Source of the DNA: Alphaproteobacteria bacterium
Lineage (GTDB): Bacteria; Pseudomonadota; Alphaproteobacteria; Rhodobacterales; Rhodobacteraceae
Reading direction: 5' to 3'
NCBI GenBank assembly: GCA_030431825.1
Contig: JAUIIJ010000001.1
Location: 124,001 to 188,000, forward strand
Length of the DNA stretch: 64,000 bases
The translations under genes and the position numbers were made by a program. Positions 38,584 through 48,545 of the stretch are shown piece by piece (position 1 is the stretch's first letter; every line of letters begins with the position of its first letter). The notes under the pieces are model-generated. The model saw only the letters and a program-made list of their open reading frames with translations. It was not told where the DNA came from and ran no database searches.

Positions 38584-39753
38584 TCAGGCGGGCAGGGCGG
38601 CCATTCGGTCGAAAAAGGTGGCAATTCCGGCACGATCAAGGTTGGCAAAGGCCACGCGCAGGTGGCGCGCGCCGTGGGAATCGCCGGGCGGGGTGAACAT
38701 GGTGGCAGGCAGGGCAAGAATGCTCGCGGTTTCAACCATCGATTTCGCCAGCGCGTCGGACTCCTTGTCGAACGGGTGTTCGAGATAGGCGAAATAGGCC
38801 CCCAGCCCGCGCAGTTTCCAACCGCGTTCGGACAGAACCGAAAAGCCATCGCGGATCGCGGCGCGTCGCGCCAGGATTTCCGCGCGCTCACCCGCCAGCC
38901 AGTCAGACAGGTTGCGCATGCCCCACAACGCCGCGCGCTGCCCGGTCTGGGTCGGGCAGATCGTGACGGTGTCCAAGAACTTCTCGACCTCGCCCAGCAG
39001 TTGCCGGGAGGTCGCAAGCGCACCGACGCGGTGGCCGGTCAGTCGGTAGGCTTTGGAAAAGGAATAGAGATGCACCAGCGTCCGGTCCCAGTCCGGATCG
39101 CCGAACAGGTCATGCGGGGCACCATCGCGGCTGTCGAAATCGCGATAGGTTTCATCCACGATGAGCTTGAGTCCCCGGCTGCCGGCAAGATCGTAGAAGG
39201 CGCGCAGCAAACCGGCGGGGTATTCGGCGCCGGTCGGATTGTTCGGGGTGACCAGCACGATGGCGCGCGTGCGCTCGGTGATCAGGGCGGCAGCCTGCTC
39301 GGGATCGGGCAGCATGTCGCGCTGAACCGGCAGCGGCACGGCGGTGACTCCGGACATGTCGAGCCACATCTTGTGATTGAAATACCAAGGGGTTGGAAGA
39401 ATAACTTCATCCCCCTGACCGGTCAGTGTCGCGATGGTTGCGGCAAAGGCCTGGTTGCAGCCCGAGGTGATGGCGATCTGTTCGGGCGCGACCTGGCCGT
39501 GATATTTGCTGCTGCATTGCGCAGCGAGTGCCGCGCGCAGGTCCGGCAGGCCAAGCACCGGTCCGTAAAGATGGATCGCGTCGTCATGCATCACCATCTC
39601 GGCCAGCGCGCGGCGCAACTCCTGCGGAGGGGGCGCGACCGGTGCGGCCTGTGACACCAGCATCAGGGGGCGATCCGCCGGGTGCTCGATGCCCTTGAGC
39701 CAGCCAAAGGTCTCGACGATCGGAGAGGCGAAGGTGGATTGCGTGCGTGTCAT
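38584..39753 (-). CDS. Class I/II PLP-dependent aminotransferase
   Basis: The 389-residue fold-type I enzyme shows LYGPVLGLPDLRAAL, AITSGCNQAFAATIATLTG, the PLP-ring-binding TPNNPTGAEYPAGLLRAF, the Asp/Tyr in LIVDETYRDF, and the Schiff-base lysine in LYSFSKAYRLTGHRVG. The substrate amino acid cannot be read from the sequence; close relatives are annotated as aspartate- or aromatic-type transaminases. Start at the ATG at 39753 (MTRTQSTFASP) is a best guess, as no strong ribosome site is apparent. It is transcribed after gpt with a 30-bp gap. Confidence 0.9.
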   Translation of the reverse strand: MTRTQSTFASPIVETFGWLKGIEHPADRPLMLVSQAAPVAPPPQELRRALAEMVMHDDAIHLYGPVLGLPDLRAALAAQCSSKYHGQVAPEQIAITSGCNQAFAATIATLTGQGDEVILPTPWYFNHKMWLDMSGVTAVPLPVQRDMLPDPEQAAALITERTRAIVLVTPNNPTGAEYPAGLLRAFYDLAGSRGLKLIVDETYRDFDSRDGAPHDLFGDPDWDRTLVHLYSFSKAYRLTGHRVGALATSRQLLGEVEKFLDTVTICPTQTGQRAALWGMRNLSDWLAGERAEILARRAAIRDGFSVLSERGWKLRGLGAYFAYLEHPFDKESDALAKSMVETASILALPATMFTPPGDSHGARHLRVAFANLDRAGIATFFDRMAALPA

Positions 39754-39783
39754 GGCCGGCACCGGCGAGGGTGGCCTCTGCAC

Positions 39784-40290
39784 CTAATCCGTGCCCCGGT
39801 AGGGCTCGACATATTGCAGGGCCATGTCCCAGGGAAAGAAAATCCAGGTGTCCTGGCTGACTTCGGTGATGAAGGTGTCGACCTGCGGCCGTCCCTTGGG
39901 CTTGGCGTAAACCGTGGCGAAATGCGCCTTGGGGAACATCCTGCGCACGACTTCGAGCGTCTTTCCGCTGTCGACGAGATCATCGACGATCAGAATGCCG
40001 GTGCCGTCCCCCATCATCGCGCTGTTCGGTGCCTTGAGCACCTTGGCCTCGGACTGTTTCTGATGGTCGTAGGATTTGATGCTGATCGTATCGACGGTGC
40101 GGATATCGAGCTCGCGCGCGACGATCATCGCGGGGGCCATGCCGCCACGGGTGATGGCAACGACCGCGCGCCAGCCGCCTTCATCCGGGCCGTGACCGTC
40201 CAGACGCCACGCCAGCGCGCGGCTGTCGCGGTGAATCTGGTCCCAGCTGATGTGAAATCCCTTTTCGTGGGGCAGGCGGTTGTCAGTCAT
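39784..40290 (-). CDS. gpt: Xanthine phosphoribosyltransferase
   Basis: The 168-residue enzyme salvages xanthine and guanine to nucleotides with PRPP. The PRPP-binding loop is clear in [20 protein letters not shown], and the N-terminal [17 protein letters not shown] and [19 protein letters not shown] segments are specific to the Gpt subgroup. The C-terminal end [20 protein letters not shown], with the substrate-binding WIFFPW, matches XGPRT. The ATG at 40290 follows GAGAGATCAC. It lies between fabI and an aminotransferase on the same strand. Confidence 0.94.
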   Translation of the reverse strand: MTDNRLPHEKGFHISWDQIHRDSRALAWRLDGHGPDEGGWRAVVAITRGGMAPAMIVARELDIRTVDTISIKSYDHQKQSEAKVLKAPNSAMMGDGTGILIVDDLVDSGKTLEVVRRMFPKAHFATVYAKPKGRPQVDTFITEVSQDTWIFFPWDMALQYVEPYRGTD

Positions 40291-40421
40291 GTGATCTCTC
40301 CTCGATCTGTGTCGCCTTGGCGCAAGCGTGGCATCGGGGACACCGGGAACGAAACCGAACGCGCGATCTCTGCCAACATCGTCAGGTCGAACGCGACGAC
40401 ATGCGCGGGTTCCGTGCCGCG

Positions 40422-41228
40422 CTAGCCCTTGGCCATGTCCGGTGCATCGACCGCCTTCATGCCGACCACGTGATAGCCCGCATCCACATGCAGGACCTCG
40501 CCGGTGGTGCCCGCAGCCAGATCCGACAGCAGATAGAGCGCGGAACCGCCCACGTCGTCGATTGTCACGTTGCGGCGCAGCGGCGAATTGTACTCGTTCC
40601 ACTTCATGATATAGCGGAAATCGCCGATGCCGCTGGCGGCCAGGGTCTTGATCGGGCCGGCCGAGATGGCGTTGACCCGGATCCCGTCCTTGCCCAGATC
40701 CTCGGCCAGATAGCGCACGGACGCTTCGAGCGCCGCCTTGGCAACGCCCATCACGTTGTAATGTGGCATGACGCGTTCCGCGCCGTAATAGGTCAGCGTC
40801 AGACAGGAACCGCCCTCGTTCATCATCTTTTCGGCACGGCGCACCACGGCAGTGAACGAGTAGACCGAAATGTCCATCGACATCTGGAAATTCGCGCGGC
40901 TGGTGTCGACATAGCGACCCCGCAATTCGTTCTTGTCGGAGAAGCCGATGGCGTGAACAACGAAGTCGAGCGTGCCCCAGCGTTCCTGCAATTCGTCAAA
41001 GAGCGCGTCGATCGACGCCTCGTCGCTGACATCACAGGGCAGGACGATGTCGCTGCCAAGTTGCGCGGCAAGTGGATCGACCCGCTTCTTGAGCGCATCG
41101 CCCTGGTAGGAAAACGCCAGTGTCGCCCCGGCATCGGACAGCGCCCTGGCAATGCCCCAGGCAATCGACTTGTCGTTCGCGAGGCCCATGATAAGACCCC
41201 GTTTGCCGGCCATTAGCTGATTTGACAT
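40422..41228 (-). CDS. fabI: Enoyl-[acyl-carrier-protein] reductase (NADH)
   Basis: The 268-residue atypical SDR performs the last step of each fatty-acid elongation cycle. Features are [19 protein letters not shown] (nucleotide loop), [20 protein letters not shown], and the catalytic Tyr/Lys in the [19 protein letters not shown] segment, where the active Y-x6-K matches the FabI pattern. The start ATG at 41228 has GGAGAA 7 bases upstream. It is divergent from pdxH. Triclosan-type inhibitors usually act on this family, though resistance is not predictable here. Confidence 0.96.
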   Translation of the reverse strand: MSNQLMAGKRGLIMGLANDKSIAWGIARALSDAGATLAFSYQGDALKKRVDPLAAQLGSDIVLPCDVSDEASIDALFDELQERWGTLDFVVHAIGFSDKNELRGRYVDTSRANFQMSMDISVYSFTAVVRRAEKMMNEGGSCLTLTYYGAERVMPHYNVMGVAKAALEASVRYLAEDLGKDGIRVNAISAGPIKTLAASGIGDFRYIMKWNEYNSPLRRNVTIDDVGGSALYLLSDLAAGTTGEVLHVDAGYHVVGMKAVDAPDMAKG

Positions 41229-41354
41229 TCTTTTCTCCGACCAATGCGCAATGTGGGCTTGACCTTTAGGCGATTGGTCTGACTGCTTCAAGTGCCGGCA
41301 GGCCGCCAGATGCGGCGGTTGGACGATCCATGCAGAAGGCCATGCAGAGGGAAT

Positions 41355-41963
41355 ATGATGACGGAACGGGACGGTATATTCGCGGGTGACGACCCATTTG
41401 AAATCGCACGGCGCTGGCTGGCCGAGGCCGAGGCGGTCGAGCCGAACGATCCGAACGCCATCGCGTTGAGCACGGTCGATGCGGATGGTCTGCCCAATGC
41501 GCGGATGGTCCTGCTCAAGGACATCGAACCGGCGGCTTTCGTATTCTACACGAACTACGAAAGTCAGAAGGCGCAGGAACTCGACGCGGCAGGCAAGGCC
41601 GCTTTCGTGATGCACTGGAAATCGCTGCGCCGGCAGGTTCGGGTGCGTGGCACGATCAGCCGCGAGGATGGCGAACAGGCCGATGCCTATTTCGCGTCGC
41701 GGTCGCTCAAGAGCCGCCTCGGGGCCTGGGCCTCGCGGCAATCGAGGCCTCTGAGCAGCCGCGCGGCCCTGATGGCCGAGGTTGCCAGGGTCACGGCGCA
41801 GCATGGCACGACTCCGGCGCGCCCACCGTTCTGGGGAGGCTACCGTATCGTTCCGAGCCACATCGAATTCTGGGCCGACGGCGCGTTTCGATTGCATGAC
41901 CGGTTCCTCTGGCAACGTCCGGATGCGGGTTCGGAATGGCAGATTCAGCGACTCAGTCCGTGA
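41355..41963 (+). CDS. pdxH: Pyridoxamine 5'-phosphate oxidase
   Basis: The ~202-residue FMN enzyme oxidises PNP and PMP to PLP, the last step of the route in which pdxA also acts. Motifs are [52 protein letters not shown] with FMN and substrate contacts, and the C-terminal [18 protein letters not shown]. The start is one of two adjacent ATGs (41355 or 41358), preceded by AGAGGGA. pdxA is encoded 20 kb away in the lpt-surA-rsmA unit. Confidence 0.96.
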   Translation: MMTERDGIFAGDDPFEIARRWLAEAEAVEPNDPNAIALSTVDADGLPNARMVLLKDIEPAAFVFYTNYESQKAQELDAAGKAAFVMHWKSLRRQVRVRGTISREDGEQADAYFASRSLKSRLGAWASRQSRPLSSRAALMAEVARVTAQHGTTPARPPFWGGYRIVPSHIEFWADGAFRLHDRFLWQRPDAGSEWQIQRLSP

Positions 41964-42086
41964 CATTCACGTCACGCGAAATGCAACTATTTGTAATACC
42001 GTCGTAATTTCTTCTTGAAATTGGTGCTTAAACTTGTCCACTACTTCGTGTAACAATGGGGCAACAATCATCGTGGTGGTTAATTT

Positions 42087-42623
42087 GTGGCGGACGATCT
42101 GAATAGCATGTACCACGTGCGCGGTCAGGTGAAGTGGTTCGATCCCGTCAAGGGGTTCGGCTTCGTCGTGAGTGACGAAGGGGGGCCTGACATACTGCTC
42201 CACGTCAACGTTTTGCGGAACTTCGGACAGAGCTCGGTTGCCGACGGCGCCGGCATCGAAGTGGTGACCCATCGGACCGATCGGGGCGTGCAGGCAGTCG
42301 AGATCGTCAGCATCACGCCCCCCGTCCGGGACGAGGCGCCGGTTCTGACCGATTTCGCGGCGCTGGAGTCCGACGTCATCCATAACGCGCCGCTCGAGCC
42401 CGCGCGGGTCAAGTGGTTTGACAAGTCCAAGGGCTTTGGTTTCGCCAACGTGTTTGGCCGGCCGGAAGATGTGTTCTTGCACATCGAGGTGCTGCGCCAG
42501 TCGGGACTGGCCGATCTGCAACCGGGCGAGGCGCTCGCGATGCGCGTGATCGATGGCAAGCGCGGGCGCATGGCCGCCGAGGTCATGGCCTGGGAAATGG
42601 CCGTAGCGGCATCCGAAAAGTGA
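42087..42623 (+). CDS. Two-domain cold-shock protein
   Basis: The 178-residue protein contains two CSD nucleic-acid-binding domains. The first starts VRGQVKWFDPVKGFGFVVSD near residue 11; the second starts ARVKWFDKSKGFGFANVF near residue 106. Each has the RNP1 (KGFGFV/KGFGFA) and RNP2-like (DILLHVNVL; DVFLHIEVL) motifs. This double-domain form of about 180 residues is common in alphaproteobacteria, where it is thought to act as an RNA chaperone. The start is a GTG at 42087. It lies 1 bp before the DUF192 gene, so the two are co-transcribed. Confidence 0.9.
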   Translation: MADDLNSMYHVRGQVKWFDPVKGFGFVVSDEGGPDILLHVNVLRNFGQSSVADGAGIEVVTHRTDRGVQAVEIVSITPPVRDEAPVLTDFAALESDVIHNAPLEPARVKWFDKSKGFGFANVFGRPEDVFLHIEVLRQSGLADLQPGEALAMRVIDGKRGRMAAEVMAWEMAVAASEK

Positions 42624-42624
42624 C

Positions 42625-43095
42625 ATGATACGCGTTCTCGCGGTTGTTCTGGCCCTTGTATGTGGTGCGGCGGTCAGTGCCGCGGAAACCGCATGTCGTG
42701 CGGATCACGTGCAACTGCGTGGTTCCTGGGGCGAGGCGGGCTTTGACGTCGAGGTCGCTGATACGCCGAAAGCACGGTCCAGGGGGCTGATGTTTCGCGA
42801 GTCGCTGCCGCGTGGCGCAGGCATGCTGTTTGTCTATGAAACGCCGCGCCGGGCGAGTTTCTGGATGAAGAACACCCTGATTCCGCTGGACATGATTTTT
42901 GTCGACCAGGCCGGAACCGTCATCTCTGTGCATCATCGCGCGATCCCCGGTGATCTGACGCCGATCGAGGGCGGGACGGGCATATTTGCGGTGCTCGAGA
43001 TCAATGGCGGGCTGGCGCAGCGCTATGGTATCGCGCCGGGAACCCAATTGCGGCACCCGGTTTTTTCGGCTGGACCGGCAATTTGGCCCTGTTAG
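42625..43095 (+). CDS. DUF192 secreted protein
   Basis: The 156-residue protein has a Sec signal peptide (VLAVVLALVCGAAVSAAE) and the full DUF192 domain with KARSRGLMFRESLPRGAGMLF and FWMKNTLIPLDMIFVDQAG, both characteristic. DUF192 proteins are periplasmic or extracytoplasmic and of unknown biochemical function. The start is 1 bp after the cold-shock gene stop. The C-terminal tail after GGLAQRYGIAPGTQL is a short variable region. Confidence 0.87.
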   Translation: MIRVLAVVLALVCGAAVSAAETACRADHVQLRGSWGEAGFDVEVADTPKARSRGLMFRESLPRGAGMLFVYETPRRASFWMKNTLIPLDMIFVDQAGTVISVHHRAIPGDLTPIEGGTGIFAVLEINGGLAQRYGIAPGTQLRHPVFSAGPAIWPC

Positions 43096-43138
43096 GGCTT
43101 TTCAAAGCGGATTGTCTTGGCTAGAGAAGCGCACGGTC

Positions 43139-43215
43139 CGGGGCGTGGCGCAGTCTGGTAGCGCACCTGTTTTGGGTACAGGGGGTCGTGAGTTCGAATC
43201 TCGCCGCCCCGACCA
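43139..43215 (+). tRNA. tRNA-Pro (UGG)
   Basis: The 77-nt gene folds into a cloverleaf. CGGGGCG at the 5' end pairs with CGCCCCG before an encoded ACCA. The anticodon stem CCTGT/ACAGG encloses TTTGGGT, giving anticodon TGG (reads proline CCN codons). The T-loop reads GAGTTCGAATC. No second tRNA is adjacent and no integrated element is attached; a copy of the intergenic repeat begins 55 bp downstream. Confidence 0.97.
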
Positions 43216-43269
43216 TTTTCCATGAAATTTCAGAATCGACGTGTGATCCCCGGAGTGTCGGGTGATCGC

Positions 43270-43318
43270 TGAGGGGCGCTGCCCCTCAGACACCCCGGAG
43301 TATTTTGACAAAGATGAA
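43270..43318 (-). repeat. Intergenic repeat element, copy 2 (inverted)
   Basis: Read on the minus strand, 43318-43293 gives the same core as 35046-35071 with one mismatch (TTCATCTTTGTCAAAATACT, then CCGGGG). It is followed by a perfect 8-bp hairpin TGAGGGGC-GCT-GCCCCTCA (43270-43288). The copy lies between tRNA-Pro and the convergent lipoprotein gene, and may act as a terminator. Confidence 0.72.
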
Positions 43319-43381
43319 ATGAAGCGTCTCGTGATTGGCTTGAAACATCAGCTATCATCTGGCGCGTTGAAATCTGCTGTT

Positions 43382-43828
43382 TCAGGGCGCGGGTGTGCCG
43401 CCGGAACGGCGATAGAGCGCGGCGACGACGCGGTTGAGCCGGCGATCGCGCTGGTAGACGTGCAGGGGCGGTCCCGATTTCTGCGGCACATTCAGATAGA
43501 CGTCATTTTCGACGAGGTAGCCGGTGGCATCCTTTCTGGTCTGGAAGCGTATCACCAGCTGGGGCAGGTCGTCGGGGACGCCATCGTAGGTCAGGATGAT
43601 CGCCGCCGTGGGGTCAGGGGGGAGGTATTCACGGCATTCGATCGAATCCCGCGTCGGCCGTGCGAAGGTTTGCGCCGGACCCTCGCAGGCGGATTGCAGC
43701 GCCGATATCAGCGAGTCGGGATAGGTCGCGAAGTGGGCCTTGGCGGTTGTTACCCCCATATCTTGTGGTGCGCAGCCGCCGAGCATGACCGCCAGCAGCG
43801 ATCCGAAAACAGGTAGGGCCGGGCGCAT
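43382..43828 (-). CDS. Putative lipoprotein of unknown function
   Basis: The 148-residue protein has a lipobox (LAVMLGGCAPQD; acylation at Cys ~19) after a short signal peptide, so it should be anchored to a periplasmic face of a membrane. The mature region contains ACEGPAQTFARPTRDSIECREYLPPD, with two Cys, and FQTRKDATGYLVENDVYLNV near the end. I do not recognise the family. The start ATG at 43828 gives MRPALPVFGSLLAVM. The gene is transcribed away from the nrdJ promoter region. Confidence 0.72.
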   Translation of the reverse strand: MRPALPVFGSLLAVMLGGCAPQDMGVTTAKAHFATYPDSLISALQSACEGPAQTFARPTRDSIECREYLPPDPTAAIILTYDGVPDDLPQLVIRFQTRKDATGYLVENDVYLNVPQKSGPPLHVYQRDRRLNRVVAALYRRSGGTPAP

Positions 43829-44386
43829 GGGGCGGTTCTCCGAAAAATCTGTGATCGGAACGCGACGCGGCAGCCGTGTCGCATTTCGGTGTATAAGTCG
43901 AGGATTTCCATGTGCCGCGGTGCAGCAAAAGGCAATCCGGTTTCTTAACATGACATGCCAAAGCCCCTTGAAACAGGTGTATTCTCGTCCGGTTGCCCGC
44001 ATCCTTCGGCGGGTGCCGCGCAATTAACCTTTTGTGGATGAATCGGTCGTTCTGCCGGAGCCGGAATGCAGGTGGGCGTGGTCAACAGAAAAGAGTCGAA
44101 AAATCTGGAAAAATTGCGTTGACCACCCATGGCCTGATACGCCAGATTGTATGAGCCGGCCGCTGAGCCACTAAATCTGGTAGCAAAAACCAGAAAAGGC
44201 TCTGACAAGGTTGGGACGGTAAGGCACCACGGTTACATTTCGGCGCGCACGCCGACAGCCTCTTGTTTCGTCGGGGGACCGGGACAGCTTTGCCACGTGC
44301 AACCGGGCACATGAGAGAGCGTCGGCATTTCCGGCGCGGGCCTGACATCGGGCTTTGAAGACAGCTGGAAGACAGAGGCAGCGCAC
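43829..44386. other. Divergent intergenic region upstream of nrdJ
   Basis: About 560 bp without a credible gene. It holds a perfect 9-bp inverted repeat, GTGGTCAAC at 44078-44086 with GTTGACCAC at 44118-44126, and A-rich DNA between the arms. A possible -35 (TTGACC) overlaps the right arm. I looked for a cobalamin riboswitch and found none. A loosely NrdR-box-like CCACTAAATCTGGTAG occurs at 44169-44184, but the match is weak. Confidence 0.5.
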
Positions 44387-47300
44387 ATGAAGATTGAACG
44401 CAAATTCACCACCGCCGGCGAGGATGCCTATGCGGCGCTCGATTTCATCTCGGCAACATCGGAGATACGCAATCCCGACGGAACCACCGTGTTCCGGCTT
44501 GAGAATGTCGAGGTGCCGTCGACCTGGAGCCAGGTGGCAAGCGACGTGATCGCGCAGAAATATTTCCGCAAGGCGGGTGTGCCGAGCCGGCTGAAGAAGG
44601 TGCGGGAAAAGGACGTACCCGAGTTCCTGTGGCGATCGGTTGCCGATGGCGATGACGTGGAGATGGGGGGCGAAACCTCGTCCAAGCAGGTGTTTGACCG
44701 TCTGGCTGGGGCCTGGGCCTATTGGGGCTGGAAGGGCGGCTATTTCAGCACCGAGGAAGATGCGCGCGCCTATTACGACGAGATGCGGTTCATGCTCGCC
44801 ACGCAGAAGGCGGCCCCGAACAGCCCGCAATGGTTCAACACCGGCTTGCACTGGGCCTACGGCATCGACGGCCCGGCGCAGGGGCACCATTATGTCGACC
44901 ACAAGAGCGGCAAGCTGACCAAGTCGAAATCCAGCTATGAACATCCGCAGCCGCATGCCTGCTTCATTCAGGGCGTGCAGGATGACCTGGTGAATGACGG
45001 CGGAATCATGGATCTCTGGGTGCGCGAGGCGCGGCTGTTCAAGTATGGCAGCGGCACCGGCACCAACTTCAGTCATCTGCGCGGCGAGGGCGAGAAGCTC
45101 TCGGGGGGTGGCAAGTCGAGCGGCCTGATGGGCTTTCTCAAGATCGGCGACCGGGCGGCGGGCGCGATCAAGTCGGGCGGCACGACCCGTCGCGCGGCCA
45201 AGATGGTCATCGTTGACGCGGATCACCCGGATATCGAGGATTTCATCAACTGGAAGGTGCTGGAAGAGCAGAAGGTGGCGAGCATCGTTGCCGGCTCGAA
45301 AATGCACGAGAAGAAGCTGAACGGCATTTTCGATGCGATCCGCGCCTGGGATGGTGCCGAGGACGACGCATATGACACCGCCAGGAATGGCGCGCTCAGG
45401 GATGCGGTGCGCGATGCCAAGCGCAACATGATCCCCGAAACCTATATCAAGCGCGTTCTGGATTATGCGCGGCAGGGACACACCGGTATCGAGTTTCCGA
45501 CGTATGACACCGATTGGGATTCCGAAGCCTATAACAGCGTGTCGGGCCAGAACTCGAACAATTCGATCCGCGTGACCAACGCGTTCCTGACCGCGGTGGA
45601 AAAGGATGCGGATTGGGAATTGATCAACCGGGTCGATGGCAGCGTGGCGCGCACGGTGCGGGCCCGTGACCTGTGGGAGCAGGTCGGACATGCCGCCTGG
45701 GCCTGCGCCGATCCGGGCATCCAGTATCACGATACGGTCAACGAGTGGCACACCTGTCCGGAAGACGGCGAGATTCGCGGATCGAATCCCTGTTCTGAAT
45801 ACATGTTCCTCGACGATACCGCCTGCAACCTTGCGTCGATGAACCTGCTGACCTTCCTCAGGGATGGCGAGTTCCAGGCCGATGACTACATGCATGCCTC
45901 GCGGCTCTGGACGGTGACGCTCGAGATCAGCGTGATGATGGCGCAGTTCCCCTCCCGCGAGATTGCGCAGCTGTCCTATGATTTCCGCACGCTGGGGCTG
46001 GGTTATGCCAATATCGGCGGATTGCTGATGAACATGGGCTACAGCTATGACAGCGACGAGGGCCGCGCGCTTTGTGGTGCGCTGACCGCGATCATGACCG
46101 GTGTGGCCTATGCCACCAGCGCCGAGATGGCCGGTGAGCTCGGCCCCTTCGCGGGGTACGAGCGCAACAGCGACCACATGCTGCGGGTGATCCGCAATCA
46201 CCGCAACGCCGCCTATGGCAAGACCGAGGGATACGAGAACCTGTCGGTCAGGCCGGTGCCGCTGGATCATGGCAACTGCCCGGACGCGCGGCTGGTCGAT
46301 CTGGCCAAATCCGCCTGGGACGAGGCGCTGAGCCTCGGGCAGAAACATGGCTATCGCAACGCTCAGGCGACGGTGATCGCGCCGACCGGCACGATCGGTC
46401 TGGTCATGGATTGCGACACCACCGGGATCGAGCCGGATTTCGCGCTCGTCAAGTTCAAGAAGCTGGCCGGAGGCGGATACTTCAAGATCATCAACCAGTC
46501 GGTGCCGGCGGCGCTGGAAAAGCTGGGGTATGGTTCGGCGCAGATCGAGGAAATCGTATCCTACGCGGTCGGGCATGGAAGTATCGGAAATGCGCCCGCG
46601 ATCAACCACACCACGCTGGCGGGGCACGGGTTCGGTGCGAACGAGTTGGCCAAGGTGGATGCGGCGCTGGAGAGCGCCTTTGACATCCGCTTCGTGTTCA
46701 ACCAGTGGACGCTGGGCGAAGAGTTCTGCCAGAACGTCCTGGGTATCCCGGCGGACAAGCTCAACGATCCCGCCTTTGATCTGCTGCGGCACCTGGGCTT
46801 CAGCCGCAAGGATATCGAACTGGCGAATGACCACGTTTGCGGCACCATGACGCTGGAAGGCGCGCCGTTCCTGCGCAAGGAGCATTACGGCATCTTCGAC
46901 TGTGCCAACCCCTGCGGCAAGAAGGGCAAGCGCTATCTCTCGGTCAACAGCCACATCACCATGATGGCCGCGGCCCAGAGCTTTATCTCGGGCGCGATCA
47001 GCAAGACGATCAACATGCCCAACGACGCCAGCATCGAGGATTGCCAGCGTGCCTACGAACTGAGCTGGTCGCTGGGTATCAAGGCAAACGCGCTTTACCG
47101 CGACGGGTCCAAGCTGTCGCAGCCGCTCGCGTCGGCGCTGATCGAGGATGATGACGATGCGGCGGAAACGCTGGAAACCGGAACGCCGCATGAAAAGGCT
47201 GCGGTGATCGCCGAGAAGATCATCGAAAAGGTGGTGGTCAAGGAAATCATCAAATCGCATCGCGAAAAGATGCCGCAACGGCGCAAGGGCTATACGCAAA

Positions 47301-48058
47301 AGGCGATCGTCGGCGGCCACAAGGTCTATTTGCGGACCGGCGAATACGAAGACGGCAACCTGGGCGAAATCTTTATCGACATGCACAAGGAGGGCGCGGG
47401 ATTCCGGGCGATGATGAACAACTTTGCCATCGCCGTTTCCGTTGGCCTGCAATATGGCGTGCCGCTCGAGGAATTCGTCGACGCCTTTACCTTCACCAAG
47501 TTCGAACCGGCGGGCATGGTACAGGGCAACGACAGCATCAAGAACGCGACCTCGATCCTCGACTACGTGTTCCGCGAACTTGCCGTGTCCTACCTCGACC
47601 GGACCGACCTGGCGCATGTTAAGCCACAGGGGGCGACCTTTGACGACCTTGGGCGTGGCGAAGAGGAAGGCGTCTCGAACGTCAGCGAGATCAGCGAAAC
47701 CGCGGCGAGCAAGTCTCTGGAAGTGCTCAAGCAGATCAGTTCGACCGGTTATCTGCGCAAGCGGCTGCCCCAGGAGCTGGTGGTTCTGCAAGGCGGTGCC
47801 AATATCGGCGCCACGGCGCTGAGCAGAACCGATGCACAGGCGGCGATGCAGACCCTCGTGCCCGAGACCACGGCGACGATCAGCGCCACGACCACAACCG
47901 CAATGGCCAGCGGCACCGTATCGCTGGACGCGCGCACCAAGGCCAAGATGCAGGGCTATGAAGGCGAGGCCTGCGGCGAATGTGGCAACTACACGCTGGT
48001 TCGCAATGGCACCTGCATGAAATGCAACACCTGCGGCGCGACCAGCGGGTGTAGTTGA
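44387..48058 (+). CDS. nrdJ: B12-dependent (class II) ribonucleotide reductase
   Basis: The 1223-residue reductase makes deoxynucleotides using an adenosylcobalamin-generated thiyl radical, with or without oxygen. Recognised by [28 protein letters not shown], the catalytic-Cys [38 protein letters not shown], and a C-terminal Cys-rich tail [20 protein letters not shown] then CGATSGCS that passes electrons to the active site. Length is normal for the long single-chain form. The ATG follows AGAGG by 8 bases. No class I nrdA/B or class III nrdD gene lies in the window. Confidence 0.97.
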   Translation: MKIERKFTTAGEDAYAALDFISATSEIRNPDGTTVFRLENVEVPSTWSQVASDVIAQKYFRKAGVPSRLKKVREKDVPEFLWRSVADGDDVEMGGETSSKQVFDRLAGAWAYWGWKGGYFSTEEDARAYYDEMRFMLATQKAAPNSPQWFNTGLHWAYGIDGPAQGHHYVDHKSGKLTKSKSSYEHPQPHACFIQGVQDDLVNDGGIMDLWVREARLFKYGSGTGTNFSHLRGEGEKLSGGGKSSGLMGFLKIGDRAAGAIKSGGTTRRAAKMVIVDADHPDIEDFINWKVLEEQKVASIVAGSKMHEKKLNGIFDAIRAWDGAEDDAYDTARNGALRDAVRDAKRNMIPETYIKRVLDYARQGHTGIEFPTYDTDWDSEAYNSVSGQNSNNSIRVTNAFLTAVEKDADWELINRVDGSVARTVRARDLWEQVGHAAWACADPGIQYHDTVNEWHTCPEDGEIRGSNPCSEYMFLDDTACNLASMNLLTFLRDGEFQADDYMHASRLWTVTLEISVMMAQFPSREIAQLSYDFRTLGLGYANIGGLLMNMGYSYDSDEGRALCGALTAIMTGVAYATSAEMAGELGPFAGYERNSDHMLRVIRNHRNAAYGKTEGYENLSVRPVPLDHGNCPDARLVDLAKSAWDEALSLGQKHGYRNAQATVIAPTGTIGLVMDCDTTGIEPDFALVKFKKLAGGGYFKIINQSVPAALEKLGYGSAQIEEIVSYAVGHGSIGNAPAINHTTLAGHGFGANELAKVDAALESAFDIRFVFNQWTLGEEFCQNVLGIPADKLNDPAFDLLRHLGFSRKDIELANDHVCGTMTLEGAPFLRKEHYGIFDCANPCGKKGKRYLSVNSHITMMAAAQSFISGAISKTINMPNDASIEDCQRAYELSWSLGIKANALYRDGSKLSQPLASALIEDDDDAAETLETGTPHEKAAVIAEKIIEKVVVKEIIKSHREKMPQRRKGYTQKAIVGGHKVYLRTGEYEDGNLGEIFIDMHKEGAGFRAMMNNFAIAVSVGLQYGVPLEEFVDAFTFTKFEPAGMVQGNDSIKNATSILDYVFRELAVSYLDRTDLAHVKPQGATFDDLGRGEEEGVSNVSEISETAASKSLEVLKQISSTGYLRKRLPQELVVLQGGANIGATALSRTDAQAAMQTLVPETTATISATTTTAMASGTVSLDARTKAKMQGYEGEACGECGNYTLVRNGTCMKCNTCGATSGCS

Positions 48059-48164
48059 GAAGGATCGCGTTCCGCGAGGGACGCGTAGGGGTCGCGGGGC
48101 TGCCGACCGGTGACCGGACCCCGACGAATCAAGGAAGCAGGGCGATGCGATTGCCCGCTTCACT

Positions 48165-48362
48165 CTACCGGGGCAGGACTCCGCAGAAACCCTTGGTTTC
48201 CGCTCTGTCCTGCGCGGTGAAACCGGATGGTTTCGCCGGAGACAAGGGGCGGGTGCGCTCGCTCTGGACGACGTTCAGGCCGCAGGCAAAAAACACCGGG
48301 CGGTAAACTAGATGAGCCTGAACGGCGAAACTCAAACGGGGGTCATCCGGCCCCCGTTTTTT
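48165..48362 (+). ncRNA. Candidate structured RNA after nrdJ
   Basis: This gene-free segment contains three stacked hairpins. The first has an outer stem CAGGAC (48174-48179)/GTCCTG (48207-48212) and an inner stem GAAACC (48186-48191)/GGTTTC (48195-48200) with a 3-base loop. The second pairs GGTGAAACC (48216-48224) with GGTTTCGCC (48229-48237) with one wobble. The third is an intrinsic terminator (48334-48362). The segment could be the nrdJ 3' UTR or an independent small RNA. It matches no RNA family I can recognise (no SRP, RNase P, tmRNA or 6S hallmarks). Confidence 0.45.
48334..48362 (+). terminator. Intrinsic terminator
   Basis: A 7-bp stem ACGGGGG (48336-48342)/CCCCCGT (48351-48357) with an 8-base loop is followed by a T-run ending at 48362. 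It ends transcripts reading through from nrdJ or from the candidate RNA. Confidence 0.85.
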
Positions 48363-48545
48363 CCTTTTCAACGACAGTCCGTCCTTCGATTTGTCAATGA
48401 GTGTGGCAAAGTGAAGTGACTCAATCATAAGGAGATACTATTGTGCGGTGAGTCCCGGTATGGGTTTGTTCCGGGGCATTCCGGTTGCGTACGAGCGCCG
48501 TCTTTTCCGATCCCGTTACACGAACCCGCCGCGAGGAACGCTCCC

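Noticed and set aside
43102..43311. A small minus-strand ORF around the tRNA
   Set aside because: Its product (GRRDSNSRPPVPKTGALPDC) is the well-known false translation of a tRNA gene.
44028..44386. Cobalamin riboswitch upstream of nrdJ
   Set aside because: No B12-box-like segment or the expected long multi-stem layout was found.
44171..48163. A 1330-codon minus-strand frame across nrdJ
   Set aside because: Antisense of a complete reductase; the product is rich in Arg/His/Asp and repetitive in the manner of antisense GC-rich DNA.
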